Shown here in pieces: positions 53,101 to 61,358 of a DNA stretch of 64,000 bases (within the stretch, counting starts at the first letter, position 1; each line of letters begins with the position of its first letter). The notes below the pieces were generated by a model. It was not told the origin of the DNA, ran no database searches, and saw only the letters and a list, made by a program, of their open reading frames with translations. Both the position numbers and the translations under genes were made by a program. Location of the stretch: positions 1-64,000 of the forward strand of contig CANKAM010000012.1 of NCBI GenBank assembly GCA_947479755.1. The letters are read 5' to 3'. Source of the stretch: Bacteroidota bacterium. Lineage in GTDB: Bacteria > Bacteroidota > Bacteroidia > SXHM01.

Positions 53101-54477
53101 TCCCACACCTTTCCTGATGATGGAACATTTGATGTCTTACTTTCTGTTATTTCAACGGGTGGCTGCACCGATGATACCTTGTTAACCGTAACCGTTTTTC
53201 CAGGTGCAGTGGCAGATTTTACAGCAACGAACGAGTGTCTGAATGTGCCCAATGTGTTCACCGACCAGAGCACCGTAACATCGGGAAGCATTGCATCGTG
53301 GGACTGGAGTTTTGGTGATGCTGGAACCGACAACACCCAAAACCCCACGCATACATACGTTGCTGACGGCACCCGCACCGTAACGCTTACCGTTGCATCC
53401 GACAACGGCTGCACCAGCACTTTTTCTGCACCTGTAATTGTGTATCCTTTGCCTGCTGCTGATTTTACAAGCACTGCCGTTTGCGAAGGTCTGGGAACAA
53501 ATTTTACCAACCATAGCACCGTAACCTCAGGAGGTATATTAACATGGAACTGGAATTTTGGTGATGCTACCATTGCCGCTGCGCAAAGTCCTGCACATAC
53601 TTATCTGGCAGCTGGCAGCTATACTGTTCAGTTAAACATTGTTTCGGACCAGGGTTGTCAGGACAGTGTTATAAAACCCGTAACAGTGCATCCCTTGCCG
53701 GTGGTTGATTTTGCAGTAGTGCCCGATGCAGGCTGCATGCCGCTTGCAGTTGCGCTCAATGATCTGAGCAGCATTGCCACTGGCAACAACGTTGCATGGG
53801 ACTGGAAAATTGAAAACATCTTTTCTTCTTCGCAGCACAACACAACTTACATTCTGGAAAATGCCGGTCTGTACGATGTTACCTTAACCGTAACTTCCGA
53901 CAACGGTTGCAGTACCACCCTTAACCGCAGCGATTTAATTACCGTGCATCCCAAGCCCTTTCCTGAGTTTGCTTTTACACCAGCGGTTACTGAAATTCTG
54001 TATCCCGAAATTACCTTCACTGACCTTTCGGGTGGCAGTCCTGTGCAATGGAACTGGCAGTTTGGAACGGGTGATGTTTCTTCTGTGCAAAACCCTGTTT
54101 ACAGTTATGCCGATACCGGAATATTTACCGTACAGCTGGAAGTGCTTAACCAATTCGGTTGCGCTGATACTATAGAACATACACTGGTTATTCTGCCCTC
54201 GTTTACCATTTATGTGCCCAATGCGTTTACGCCTGACGGCAACGGACTAAACGATGTATTTATGCCAGAAGGCATTGGCTGGAGCGATTACGAGCTGCGC
54301 ATTTTCAGCCGCTGGGGGCAACAGGTATTCGAAAGTTTTGACCCCGCTGTAGGGTGGGATGGTACCATACGTGCCAAGGGCGAAGCCCCGTCAGATGTAT
54401 ATGTGTGGCGCATTTTTGTGCGCGATAACCATAAGCGTGAACAGGATTTTATCGGGCATGTTACGTTGGTGAGGTAG
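50194..54477 (+). CDS. Large T9SS cargo with SprB-like and PKD repeats, CHU_C C-terminus
   Basis: A 1427-residue secreted protein. The ATG at 50194 begins the signal peptide (MKILRLSFVFLLLAW, ending SFAQ). The N-terminal domain (about 25-260) with FVEERGQFAQRAGD resembles the domain found at the start of many Bacteroidota PKD proteins. A beta-propeller-like region follows (about 265-590). One SprB-like repeat (GGIGPYTYLWSPGG, about 615) is followed by eight PKD domains (about 665-1345, with WDWDFGDG-type signatures). The last 90 residues are a gliding-motility/CHU_C sorting domain (PNAFTPDGNGLNDVF, LRIFSRWGQQVFES). It is probably a type B T9SS substrate forming a cell-surface adhesin or filament. 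All PKD units differ, so the repeats are old. Confidence 0.9.
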   Translation: MKILRLSFVFLLLAWCCQTSFAQQKQRSFVSKPFENKVFVEERGQFAQRAGDRKMVFSEPIKYAVENPEFFAYFTQSGITFQLPEYDQIEEKRNKDSGERIEEERFELKWEAIGLKFLNANDEAEISVENKAHEYYNYACFVDSAQYNFVPAYKKLVYKNLYPGVDAEFELPKEGGIKYRFIVQPGVVIPEIAFELKGADNLFLDENGNLNFSNKNGELKDHAPNAFTAVSHSAIAVKYSVEGNTVKFDFEQDGISSSEGIVIDPWITATTFPAANRAFDIQEDGAGNVFVHGSTTNYQVQKYNAAGVLQWTYATASVFQGDIAVDNPGNIYIVGGYSAGKRQKLDPSGVQLWAFAGLVEEWRLAFDYSKTVLTIGGYFNTAPGDNLGRWDTNTGAVSNQMVYGEETRGIATDCNGDMYSLHVTFGIGTANAPTNLLRKTNANFTPALSVQSGLLLSEAEPAGIGYAPNPTYGPNIFQGTNALVVSGPYLYIYDGASIRRFNKTTLAFQNSVAVPGGARMMCSGIAVDYCGNVFAGTQNGMVMFDSLLVYQSTTPAPGVIYDIILSSTGEFLVCGDGFLASVNIACTAPAALIATTNTTCDGTGTVTITPTGGIGPYTYLWSPGGETTSGLNNLPAGTYTYTVNDAFCRTYSGTATISANPVTTFSAASGVGNDVLVNGVCTNVAAQFTDNSTASSGSITTWDWDFGDGATDNTQNPSHTFTASGTYNIELITVTDEGCTDTTIVPVTVHPLPVASFTATDECLNVANVFTDASTVSSGAIAAWDWDFGDSNTSITQSPTNTYSADGTYTATLNVTSDQGCNNALAFTDNVVVYTLPVADFTTTDFCPNVQGSFTNQSTVTSGTVSGWTWDFDDASPNSNLQHPAHTYATSTTYNVNLAVATTNGCTHDTTKAVFVNPTPVAEFSATDVCVTQANVFADLSSVVNPSVITDWAWDILDNGSTEYTTQNASHTFPDDGTFDVLLSVISTGGCTDDTLLTVTVFPGAVADFTATNECLNVPNVFTDQSTVTSGSIASWDWSFGDAGTDNTQNPTHTYVADGTRTVTLTVASDNGCTSTFSAPVIVYPLPAADFTSTAVCEGLGTNFTNHSTVTSGGILTWNWNFGDATIAAAQSPAHTYLAAGSYTVQLNIVSDQGCQDSVIKPVTVHPLPVVDFAVVPDAGCMPLAVALNDLSSIATGNNVAWDWKIENIFSSSQHNTTYILENAGLYDVTLTVTSDNGCSTTLNRSDLITVHPKPFPEFAFTPAVTEILYPEITFTDLSGGSPVQWNWQFGTGDVSSVQNPVYSYADTGIFTVQLEVLNQFGCADTIEHTLVILPSFTIYVPNAFTPDGNGLNDVFMPEGIGWSDYELRIFSRWGQQVFESFDPAVGWDGTIRAKGEAPSDVYVWRIFVRDNHKREQDFIGHVTLVR

Positions 54478-54619
54478 GTTTGTTCCCAAGCGGCTAAGCA
54501 GGGGTAAAAAATGGAAACTTATAATCTAAACCGCGCAGAGCGCAAGCCTCTTTTTTGCAAATTGCAAGGTGCCTTTTAGTTTCTCCAAACAACTTTTTAA
54601 CTTCGCACATCAGTAAAAA

Positions 54620-54766
54620 GACTTATTACAACATAATTTAGACTTTTCGCAACATCATTTAGACTTTTCACAACATCATTTAGACTTATTGCAACATCAT
54701 TTAGACTTTTTGTAACATCACTAAGATTTTTCGCAACATCATTTAGTATTCTCTCAACATCATACA
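54620..54766. repeat. 21-bp tandem repeat array 3 (7 units)
   Basis: Seven units of 21 bp start at 54620, 54641, 54662, 54683, 54704, 54725 and 54746. The consensus begins GACTTTTCGCAACATC and ends ATTTA; the last unit is degenerate. It sits in the gap between the PKD protein and the cupin gene, and its last unit runs into sequence that reads in frame with the cupin protein. The rest of the 365-bp gap (54478-54619) shows no gene. Confidence 0.88.
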
Positions 54767-54842
54767 CCCAACAATTTTCCGCCCAATCAGCTTCGGCAAA
54801 GAAGTATTTTATCCAAAGTCGTATGACGAAAATTCATTTATC

Positions 54843-55283
54843 ATGGACTGGACCATGGAAGCAGGAGGCATGGTTCCTCCGCATTTACATAAATACAGTG
54901 ACGAACATTTTACCGTTACCAAAGGCGAAGTGCTGTTTACCGTAAACGGTGAAAAAATTACAAAAAACGTAGGCGACACCTTATTAGTGCCAAAAGGAAC
55001 ACCCCATTCCATTAAAAATCCGGGAAAAGGACAAATAGGGCTGACCGTAAAATACTCGCCCTGTGCCGATGTGCACCGCATGTTTCAGATCGTTGCTGCC
55101 CTTGACGAAACCAATCCCGGAAGCATAATGAATATGGTAAAGTATTTCTACCTCAGTCCGCGCCTTGGATTAAAAGATTTCTCTACCCCACAGCCTGCAT
55201 TTGCAATGACTATTATGAGCGGCATTGTTACCCTAATCGGCAAACTCTCGGGCTGGGATAAACTGATAGATAAATTTAAATGA
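54843..55283 (+). CDS. Cupin domain protein
   Basis: A cupin of at least 146 residues. Motif 1 is PPHLHKYSDEHFTVTKGE with metal-binding His and Glu, and motif 2 is LVPKGTPHSIKNPG. The frame continues protein-like upstream of the first ATG (residues reading FRPISFGKEVFYPKSYDENS), as expected for this family, but no ATG, GTG or TTG exists there; only ATT, ATC or ATA codons between 54759 and 54776. The true start may thus be a rare codon or may have been lost next to the repeat array. The gene overlaps the dehydrogenase by 4 nt (ATGA). Confidence 0.8.
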   Translation: MDWTMEAGGMVPPHLHKYSDEHFTVTKGEVLFTVNGEKITKNVGDTLLVPKGTPHSIKNPGKGQIGLTVKYSPCADVHRMFQIVAALDETNPGSIMNMVKYFYLSPRLGLKDFSTPQPAFAMTIMSGIVTLIGKLSGWDKLIDKFK

Positions 55284-56242
55284 AAGCTGTTATACATACC
55301 GTTTACGGTCCGCCCGAAGTGCTTCAGCTAAAAGAAGTACCCCAACCAACACCCAAAGACAACGAGGTTTTAATAAAAGTATACGCTACCACCGTAAACC
55401 GCACCGACTGCGGTTTCCGCAGTGCCGAGTATTTTATCTCGCGCTTTTTCAGCGGACTATTTAAACCCAATAATCAAATACTGGGAAATGAATTTGCAGG
55501 AGTTATAGAAGGCACAGGCAAAGCCGTAACCCAATTTGCTGTTGGCGACAAGGTATTTGGCTATAACGACCTAATCTTTGGTGCCCATGCCGAATACATG
55601 ACCTTAGCCGAAACCGGAGCTATAGCCACCATGCCCGCAGGTTTTACCTTTCAGGAAGCCGCGCCATTGGTTGAAGGCAGCCATTATGCCTTGTGCGATA
55701 TACGGGCAGCAAAAGTTGAAAAAGGACAAAATGTAATGGTTTACGGGGCTACAGGCGCTATAGGTTCGGCAGCCGTGCAATTGTTAAAACACATGGGTGC
55801 CCGGGTTACAGCCGTTGGCAACACAAAAAATGTTGAGCTCATAAAATCATTAGGCGCTGACGAAGTAATAGATTATACCCAACAGGATTTTACTAAAACC
55901 AATCAGGTATTTGATTTCATATTTGATGCTGTTGGCAAAAGCTCGTTCGGACAATGCAAACCGTTGCTCACCAAAAAGGGGATATACATATCAACCGAGC
56001 TTGGCAAAAACGGTGAAAATATCTGGTTAGCATTAATAACTCCTTTAGTTGGCGGAAAGAGATTATTGTTTCCCATACCAAGCATCAGCAAAGAAGATGT
56101 TCTGTTTCTTAAAAACTTAGCCGAAACCGGAAAGTATAAACCCGTTATTGACCGTCACTATAAATTAGAACAAATTGTGGAAGCCACCAAGTATGTGGAG
56201 AGTGGACAGAAAACGGGGAATGTGGTAATTACCCTGGAATAG
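55280..56242 (+). CDS. MDR-family NAD(P)-dependent oxidoreductase (quinone reductase-like)
   Basis: A 320-residue zinc-independent medium-chain dehydrogenase. The GroES-like domain begins MKAVIHTVYGPPEVLQLKEV; NRTDCGFR and GNEFAGVIEGTG follow. The Rossmann motif VYGATGAIGSAAVQLLK is near residues 155-171. The lack of the structural zinc cysteines and the overall likeness point to quinone oxidoreductase or enoyl reductase activity. It is translationally coupled to the cupin gene (4-nt overlap), which suggests a shared small-molecule substrate. Confidence 0.9.
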   Translation: MKAVIHTVYGPPEVLQLKEVPQPTPKDNEVLIKVYATTVNRTDCGFRSAEYFISRFFSGLFKPNNQILGNEFAGVIEGTGKAVTQFAVGDKVFGYNDLIFGAHAEYMTLAETGAIATMPAGFTFQEAAPLVEGSHYALCDIRAAKVEKGQNVMVYGATGAIGSAAVQLLKHMGARVTAVGNTKNVELIKSLGADEVIDYTQQDFTKTNQVFDFIFDAVGKSSFGQCKPLLTKKGIYISTELGKNGENIWLALITPLVGGKRLLFPIPSISKEDVLFLKNLAETGKYKPVIDRHYKLEQIVEATKYVESGQKTGNVVITLE

Positions 56243-56283
56243 GAATAAATCAAGCAATTACAGGATATTAGTATTCAATTACT

Positions 56284-56322
56284 TAATTAATGTTTTATCT
56301 TATAATAAACATTATGTTAACT
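56284..56322. repeat. Imperfect palindrome at the left side of the membrane-protein gene
   Basis: TTAATTAATGTTTTAT (56284-56299) pairs with ATAAACATTATGTTAA (56307-56322), allowing small bulges. The right arm continues as ACATTATGTTAACTAAG, which recurs inverted with a 1-nt insertion in the palindrome at 57055-57074. It follows the dehydrogenase gene. Confidence 0.55.
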
Positions 56323-56389
56323 AAGCGCACAAGCCAACCGAAGCTGCCCTCACAGTTAACGCCTACTAGATTAACGAGAAACAACACTC

Positions 56390-56827
56390 CTAATAAGGGT
56401 AATCAAAAATCGCTACGGAAATTACTAAGACAACTAAGGCGATTAGCGAAAAAATATAGCAGCATTTTTCAAAGAAAAGATAAACGGGTCGAAGGGTTAT
56501 TAAATCTTCAAAAGAGTTATCCTTATCGTGGTCGTATTCTTTTATTTTCGACATCAAACTTTTATTTATCTCACCCAGCATTGCTATCTCGCCATATAAA
56601 AAGATTGTGCCACATAGGATACTTACCAGAAATCCGAGTATTGGGGTTATAAATAAGCAATACTCTAAATAAGTTTCAGATTTTACAGATTTAAGGGTAG
56701 TAACTATTGCAAGAATAGTTCCATTCAGCAGGATAATATTTTTAACCCAATCTCTTTTTGCCTCATTAAAATAAGTGGCGTATTTATTATAGAGATTAAC
56801 TAATTCTAAAATCCCGTTTTCTGACAT
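56390..56827 (-). CDS. Small membrane protein, unknown, in a palindrome-flanked island
   Basis: A 145-residue protein: a soluble N-terminus (MSENGILELVNLYNKYATYF), hydrophobic segments at about residues 30-46, 57-80 and 121-141, and an acidic loop (KIKEYDHDKDNSFEDL) between the last two. No signal peptide. The topology resembles SLATT-type and other small accessory membrane proteins, but I recognise no family. It stands alone between the dehydrogenase and TPR genes, with a palindrome on the left and folded elements on the right. An overlapping plus-strand frame (56290-56652) lacks protein-like composition. Confidence 0.7.
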   Translation of the reverse strand: MSENGILELVNLYNKYATYFNEAKRDWVKNIILLNGTILAIVTTLKSVKSETYLEYCLFITPILGFLVSILCGTIFLYGEIAMLGEINKSLMSKIKEYDHDKDNSFEDLITLRPVYLFFEKCCYIFSLIALVVLVISVAIFDYPY

Positions 56828-56897
56828 TTTGGTTTAATTAAAATCCGCTTCCCACAGCCCCTACACTTTTATTTTATCGGTTCTACTACTCCTTTAC

Positions 56898-57039
56898 TTT
56901 TACAACAGGAAGTTGTAAAATCGGAGCAGTAACCGAACGTTTGAGCCGCTCTGCTTTCAATCGCTGAAAAAGCGAACGTTTAAAATCGGTGTGAAAATAC
57001 ACCTTTACTTTTAAACTTTGAAAGCAGAGCGGCTCAAAC
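56898..57039. other. Strongly folded element with a possible three-way junction
   Basis: Segments in order: a perfect 9-bp hairpin TTTTACAAC/GTTGTAAAA with an AGGAA loop (56898-56920); a short TCGG/CCGA hairpin (56921-56936); then a perfect 22-bp outer stem (56939-56960 with 57018-57039; core GAGCCGCTCTGC) that encloses two further hairpins. These are TCGCT/AGCGA with a GAAAA loop (56961-56975) and a longer one (56978-57016: GTTTAAAA and GGTGT paired with ACACC and TTTTAAAC). Almost every base is paired. It lies in a 396-bp gene-free gap. It may be a structured RNA, a single-strand-folding recombination site or part of a mobile element; the class is unknown. Confidence 0.75.
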
Positions 57040-57054
57040 TTAAAATAAAAACCA

Positions 57055-57165
57055 AACTTAGTTAGACATAATGTGTCGTTATAGTCAAAAAATCAGTAGG
57101 TATAATTTGTCTTTTAAAGGTATGATGTTTTTCCCTATAACGCGACTTTATGTTAAGTAACTTAA
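57055..57165. other. attC-like imperfect palindrome
   Basis: Left arm TTAGACATAATGTGTCGTTA (57062-57081, continuing to 57084) pairs with the right arm at 57135-57156 (CTATAACGCGACTTTATGTT, then AA), with one bulged base and three mismatches, around an unpaired 50-nt centre. Bulges in one arm and a GTTRRRY-like end (GTTAGAC, GTTAAGT) are features of integron attC sites. On the minus strand the element starts ACTTAAC, which fits the RYYYAAC box. No integrase gene is in the window, so inverted ends of a small mobile element remain an alternative. Confidence 0.4.
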
Positions 57166-57223
57166 CAAATGAAAAGGGAGAAATGTTTTAGCCTATCTCC
57201 CTTTTCTGTTTTTATTGAAACTA

Positions 57224-58471
57224 CTACTTACCGATTAAGGCTTTTATCTCAGCATACTTCGCTTCGTTTCCATTACGGAAATACAATTCTTTTAAAGAGA
57301 TAAGCGTGTTTTTATCTTTCGCATCCAGTTGGTGAGCTTTCTCTAAATACGGCAATGCTTTTTGTAAAAGCGCCTCTGCTCTTTTAGTTTCTATGTCATA
57401 AAGTTTATCGTCTTTTATATCGCCTGCGGTTTTCAAAATATCACCACCTTCGTTAAAGTGCAATGCTCCAAGGTTATAAATTGCATTAAAATACTCCGGG
57501 CTTAATTCAATAGCTTTTAAATAAGCTGTCTCCGCCTTTTTTCTTAGCGCCTGGTATTCTTCCTTTGACGGCTTTTTTGTGACATCGTCCGGTGACGAAA
57601 GTTTGTCGTAAATACTTCCCAGCGCAAAATGCAACTGGTGGTTATTAGGGTCTTTTGAAATAGCCAGTTGAAGATTCGCCTCTGCTTCTTTGTCCTTTCC
57701 GGTTGATAAGTAATAATTCAGTTCTTCAATAATCAAAGCAGCATCATCAGGGTATTTTGCTCTTCCCTTTTTAATCACTTCCATCATGGCTTCATCATTC
57801 TTCTCTGTTTTAAGTATCTGCGCCATGTTTGTATACGGGCGTCCTGCACGGTAACCTTTATCAATCATTACCTGGAAATACTTCTTTGCTTTCTCATAGT
57901 CTTTCATGTCAAAAGCAGCTATCGCAGCAAGACTTGTTGCGTTGGTATCCAGAAATCCGTAATAAGGCATTGCTGCTTTGTCGGCTTCAACAATTGCAGG
58001 CAAAGCGTTTATCTGCAATACTTTTTCAAAGTATTCTACAGCTTTCAGGTTGTTCTTATTCTCGTTGTATTCTTTGATACCCATATTATAAAATTGGTTA
58101 TCAGCTACGTACAACCTTGCCAATATCTCTTTAAAGTATTCCTTTTTAGCATCCAGTTCCAGTGTTTTGATATAGGATTCTGTGGCTAAAGTCAGGGGCT
58201 CAACAACAATAGATTTAGCTTTTGCGCTGCTATCCTGATAAATAGCATGGTAAATCAAACCTCTGTAATAAAAGGTCTTGGCGCTCAACATTGTTTTCTC
58301 GTTGGTGGTTGCCGGCTCTATATAGTCAACAGCTTCACGCAGATCATTTGCATCTTTGTATTGATTATATGAAGTAAAATAATTGTATGCGCTGGTTACC
58401 TTTCCGGCTTGTGCCATTGCAGCTGAGCCACCTATCAGTATAGCCGCTGCTGTTGTTAATAATGATTTCAT
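57224..58471 (-). CDS. Exported TPR-repeat protein
   Basis: A 415-residue protein with a signal peptide (MKSLLTTAAAILIGGSAAMA) followed by several tetratricopeptide helix pairs (for example AIELSPEYFNAIYNLGALHF near 325, KDPNNHQLHFALGSIYDKL, and YEKAKKYFQVMIDKGYRAG). TPR arrays bind other proteins; the partner is unknown. It lies 29 nt after gyrA on the same strand, so it is probably co-transcribed. Similar TPR proteins follow gyrA in other Bacteroidota as far as I recall. Confidence 0.85.
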   Translation of the reverse strand: MKSLLTTAAAILIGGSAAMAQAGKVTSAYNYFTSYNQYKDANDLREAVDYIEPATTNEKTMLSAKTFYYRGLIYHAIYQDSSAKAKSIVVEPLTLATESYIKTLELDAKKEYFKEILARLYVADNQFYNMGIKEYNENKNNLKAVEYFEKVLQINALPAIVEADKAAMPYYGFLDTNATSLAAIAAFDMKDYEKAKKYFQVMIDKGYRAGRPYTNMAQILKTEKNDEAMMEVIKKGRAKYPDDAALIIEELNYYLSTGKDKEAEANLQLAISKDPNNHQLHFALGSIYDKLSSPDDVTKKPSKEEYQALRKKAETAYLKAIELSPEYFNAIYNLGALHFNEGGDILKTAGDIKDDKLYDIETKRAEALLQKALPYLEKAHQLDAKDKNTLISLKELYFRNGNEAKYAEIKALIGK

Positions 58472-58500
58472 TCCTTTAATAATTGATTTATAATTAGTTA

Positions 58501-61089
58501 TTATTCTTCACCTGGAGTTTCAGTTGATGCATCTTCAGCACCTTCATCTGTGCCTTCATCTCCATCAGCTTCGTCTGTTTCATCCACTTCATCAGGTGTT
58601 TCATCAGGAGGCAATTCGGTCCCTTCAATAGCTGTACGTTCTTCTTCTTTGTCTGCATTTACCTTTGCAACTGCAGCAATCTTATCACCTTCTTTCAGGT
58701 TAATCAAACGAACACCTTGTGTTGCTCTTCCCATTACCCTCAAATCTTCAACTGCAATTCTAATCGTTAACCCCGATTTATTGATAATCATCAAATCGTT
58801 TTCGTTGGTAACATCTTTAATCGCAATCAGTTTTCCGGTTTTGTCAGTTACTTTCAATGCTCTTACACCTTTTCCTCCTCGGTTTGTAATTCTGTATTCA
58901 TCAATATCCGAGCGTTTTCCGTAGCCTTTTTCACTCACTGTTAAAATGGTTGTCTGCGGGTCGTCTACACAAACCATTCCAATCACACTATCCTTCTTCT
59001 CAGTCATGCGGATACCTCTTACTCCTGAAGCATTTCTGCCCATTGGTCTTACTTTGGCTTCAGGGAAGTGAATAGCACGACCTGATTTAATTGCCAAAAC
59101 TATGTGAGATTTTCCGCTGGTCATTTTCACTTCCAGCAATTCATCACCTTCACGGATGGTAATTGCATTGATACCGTTTGTGCGCGGACGAGAATATGCT
59201 TCAAGCGTAGTTTTCTTAATCACACCATTCTTAGTACACATGATGATGTAATTGTTATTGATATACTCCTCGTCTTTAAGGTCTTTCACGTTAATGAAAG
59301 CTACCACCTTATCATCAGCCGGAATATTGATTACGTTTTGAATAGCTCTTCCTTTGCTTTGCTTGGTTCCTTCCGGAATTTCGTAAACACGCATCCAGAA
59401 GCAACGACCCTGTTGGGTAAAGAACAGCATATAATTGTGCATTGAAGCCACAAACATGTGCTCTAAAAAGTCCTCATCACGTGTGGTGCTGCCTTTTGAA
59501 CCTTTTCCGCCTCTGCCTTGTGTTTTAAATTCACTTAGCACGGTGCGTTTGATATAACCCATATGTGAAATGGTAATTACCACATCCTCGTCAGCAATCA
59601 TATCTTCAATTCTCAGGTCTTCACCTGAATAAACGATTTGGCTTCTGCGCTCGTCACCATATTTAGCTTTCATCTCCAACAACTCGTCTTTGATGATTTG
59701 CATCCTCATCGTTTCGCTGGCAAGAATTTCTTTGCATAAATTAATGAATTTCATCAACTCATCGTATTCGGCTTTCAGTTTATCTCTTTCCAATCCTGTT
59801 AATGCACGTAAACGCATTTCAAGAATTGCACGAGCCTGAATTTCAGATAATCCAAAGCTCGTCATCAGTCCTTCTCTCGCTTCATCAGGTGTTGCAGAAT
59901 CGCGGATTAATTTGATAACGGCATCTAAGTGGTCAAGGGCAATCAGTAAACCTTCCAGAATGTGTGCTCTTTTCTCAGCCTGTGCCAGTTCAAATTTTGT
60001 TCTGCGCACAACAACTTCGTGACGATGTGCCACAAAATGATGGATCATATCTTTCAGGTTTAATACCATCGGACGGCCACCAACCAAAGCAATGTTATTT
60101 ACTGAAAATGAGCTTTGTAAACCTGTATACTTAAATAGATTATTTAAAACTACATTTGGAATAGCATCTCTCTTTAATTCGTAAACAACACGCATACCGT
60201 TACGGTCGCTTTCATCCCGGATATCAGAAATGCCTTCCAGTTTTTTATCGTTGATAAGATCAGCAGTTTGCTTAATCATCAGCGCCTTGTTGGTCTGATA
60301 TGGAATTTCGTGCGCAATGATTACTTCCTTTCCGTTAGGCAGTTGCTCAAACGAAGTTTGGGCACGCATCACCACTTTTCCTTTCCCGGTCTCTAAGGCA
60401 TTCTTAACACCTTCGTAACCGTAAATAATTCCGCCTGTTGGAAAGTCAGGAGCTTTTACATGTTTCAGTAACTCCTCCATTGTAATCTCCTTGTTATCAA
60501 TATAGGCAAGAATACCATCCACCACTTCCGAAAGATTGTGAGGAGCCATATTGGTAGCCATACCCACCGCAATTCCGGCAGCTCCGTTAATCAAAAGATT
60601 AGGAATTTTTGCAGGAAGAACTGTTGGCTCTTTCAGCGTATCATCAAAGTTATTCTGGAAATCAACAGTTTCCTTGTCAATATCCGCAAGTAATTCTTCT
60701 GCTATCTTTTTCAGTCTTGCTTCAGTGTAACGCATCGCTGCAGGACTGTCACCATCAACCGAACCAAAGTTACCTTGTCCGTCAACTAATGGATAACGTA
60801 AACTCCACTCTTGTGCCATACGCACCATGGTGTCATAAACCGAAGTATCACCATGCGGGTGATACTTACCAAGCACCTCCCCTACTATTCTCGCAGACTT
60901 CTTATGCGGACGATTTGACAGGACACCTAAATCCAACATACCAAACAACACTCTGCGGTGAACAGGTTTTAAACCGTCTCTTATATCCGGTAAAGCTCTT
61001 GAAACAATTACCGACATTGAATAATCAATGTAAGCACTTTTCATTTCCTCCTCAATATTTATTCTGATAATTTTTTCGCCTTCTGCCAT
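58501..61089 (-). CDS. gyrA: DNA gyrase subunit A
   Basis: An 862-residue type II topoisomerase subunit that breaks and rejoins DNA. The catalytic tyrosine is Y121 in [10 protein letters not shown]. The quinolone-determining stretch reads [17 protein letters not shown], with Thr82 at the position of E. coli Ser83 and Asp86 at that of Asp87. The C-terminal beta-pinwheel contains the GyrA-box-like [11 protein letters not shown]. It ends in a long acidic tail (about residues 810-862). A near-consensus -7 box (TACTTTCG, around 61148) lies upstream, divergent from clpC. Confidence 0.97.
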   Translation of the reverse strand: MAEGEKIIRINIEEEMKSAYIDYSMSVIVSRALPDIRDGLKPVHRRVLFGMLDLGVLSNRPHKKSARIVGEVLGKYHPHGDTSVYDTMVRMAQEWSLRYPLVDGQGNFGSVDGDSPAAMRYTEARLKKIAEELLADIDKETVDFQNNFDDTLKEPTVLPAKIPNLLINGAAGIAVGMATNMAPHNLSEVVDGILAYIDNKEITMEELLKHVKAPDFPTGGIIYGYEGVKNALETGKGKVVMRAQTSFEQLPNGKEVIIAHEIPYQTNKALMIKQTADLINDKKLEGISDIRDESDRNGMRVVYELKRDAIPNVVLNNLFKYTGLQSSFSVNNIALVGGRPMVLNLKDMIHHFVAHRHEVVVRRTKFELAQAEKRAHILEGLLIALDHLDAVIKLIRDSATPDEAREGLMTSFGLSEIQARAILEMRLRALTGLERDKLKAEYDELMKFINLCKEILASETMRMQIIKDELLEMKAKYGDERRSQIVYSGEDLRIEDMIADEDVVITISHMGYIKRTVLSEFKTQGRGGKGSKGSTTRDEDFLEHMFVASMHNYMLFFTQQGRCFWMRVYEIPEGTKQSKGRAIQNVINIPADDKVVAFINVKDLKDEEYINNNYIIMCTKNGVIKKTTLEAYSRPRTNGINAITIREGDELLEVKMTSGKSHIVLAIKSGRAIHFPEAKVRPMGRNASGVRGIRMTEKKDSVIGMVCVDDPQTTILTVSEKGYGKRSDIDEYRITNRGGKGVRALKVTDKTGKLIAIKDVTNENDLMIINKSGLTIRIAVEDLRVMGRATQGVRLINLKEGDKIAAVAKVNADKEEERTAIEGTELPPDETPDEVDETDEADGDEGTDEGAEDASTETPGEE

Positions 61090-61234
61090 TTTTTTCGTTT
61101 ATAAATTTATTTGCACACTATTTGATTAGTCTTTTTTGAAACAGCCCCGAAAGTAGTTAAATATAGTTCACGAAAAGGCGTTATTTTATTAACAATTTTC
61201 GGTTGGTAATTAACAATCAGAAACAAAACGGAAG

Positions 61235-61242
61235 TATATTTG
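61235..61242 (+). promoter_or_regulatory. -7 promoter element for clpC
   Basis: TATATTTG fits TAnnTTTG and lies 116 nt before the clpC ATG, leaving a long AT-rich leader. No heat-shock repeat such as CIRCE was seen. Confidence 0.45.
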
Positions 61243-61358
61243 TCAACTATTTTTGAGTGGCTTTAAAATATAACTATTATTGGCGCAGTTACGTTTGAAA
61301 GTTCATCTGAAATCTTGCTAGTTCTTTAACAGAAAATATATATAGAATCTAAAAAATT

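Noticed and set aside
52143-53573. Minus-strand frames across the PKD domains
   Set aside because: Antisense shadows with periodic composition caused by the eight PKD repeats.
56290-56652. Plus-strand frame of 120 residues rich in Arg, Lys, Leu
   Set aside because: Antisense to the membrane-protein gene, which has clear helices and a sensible composition.
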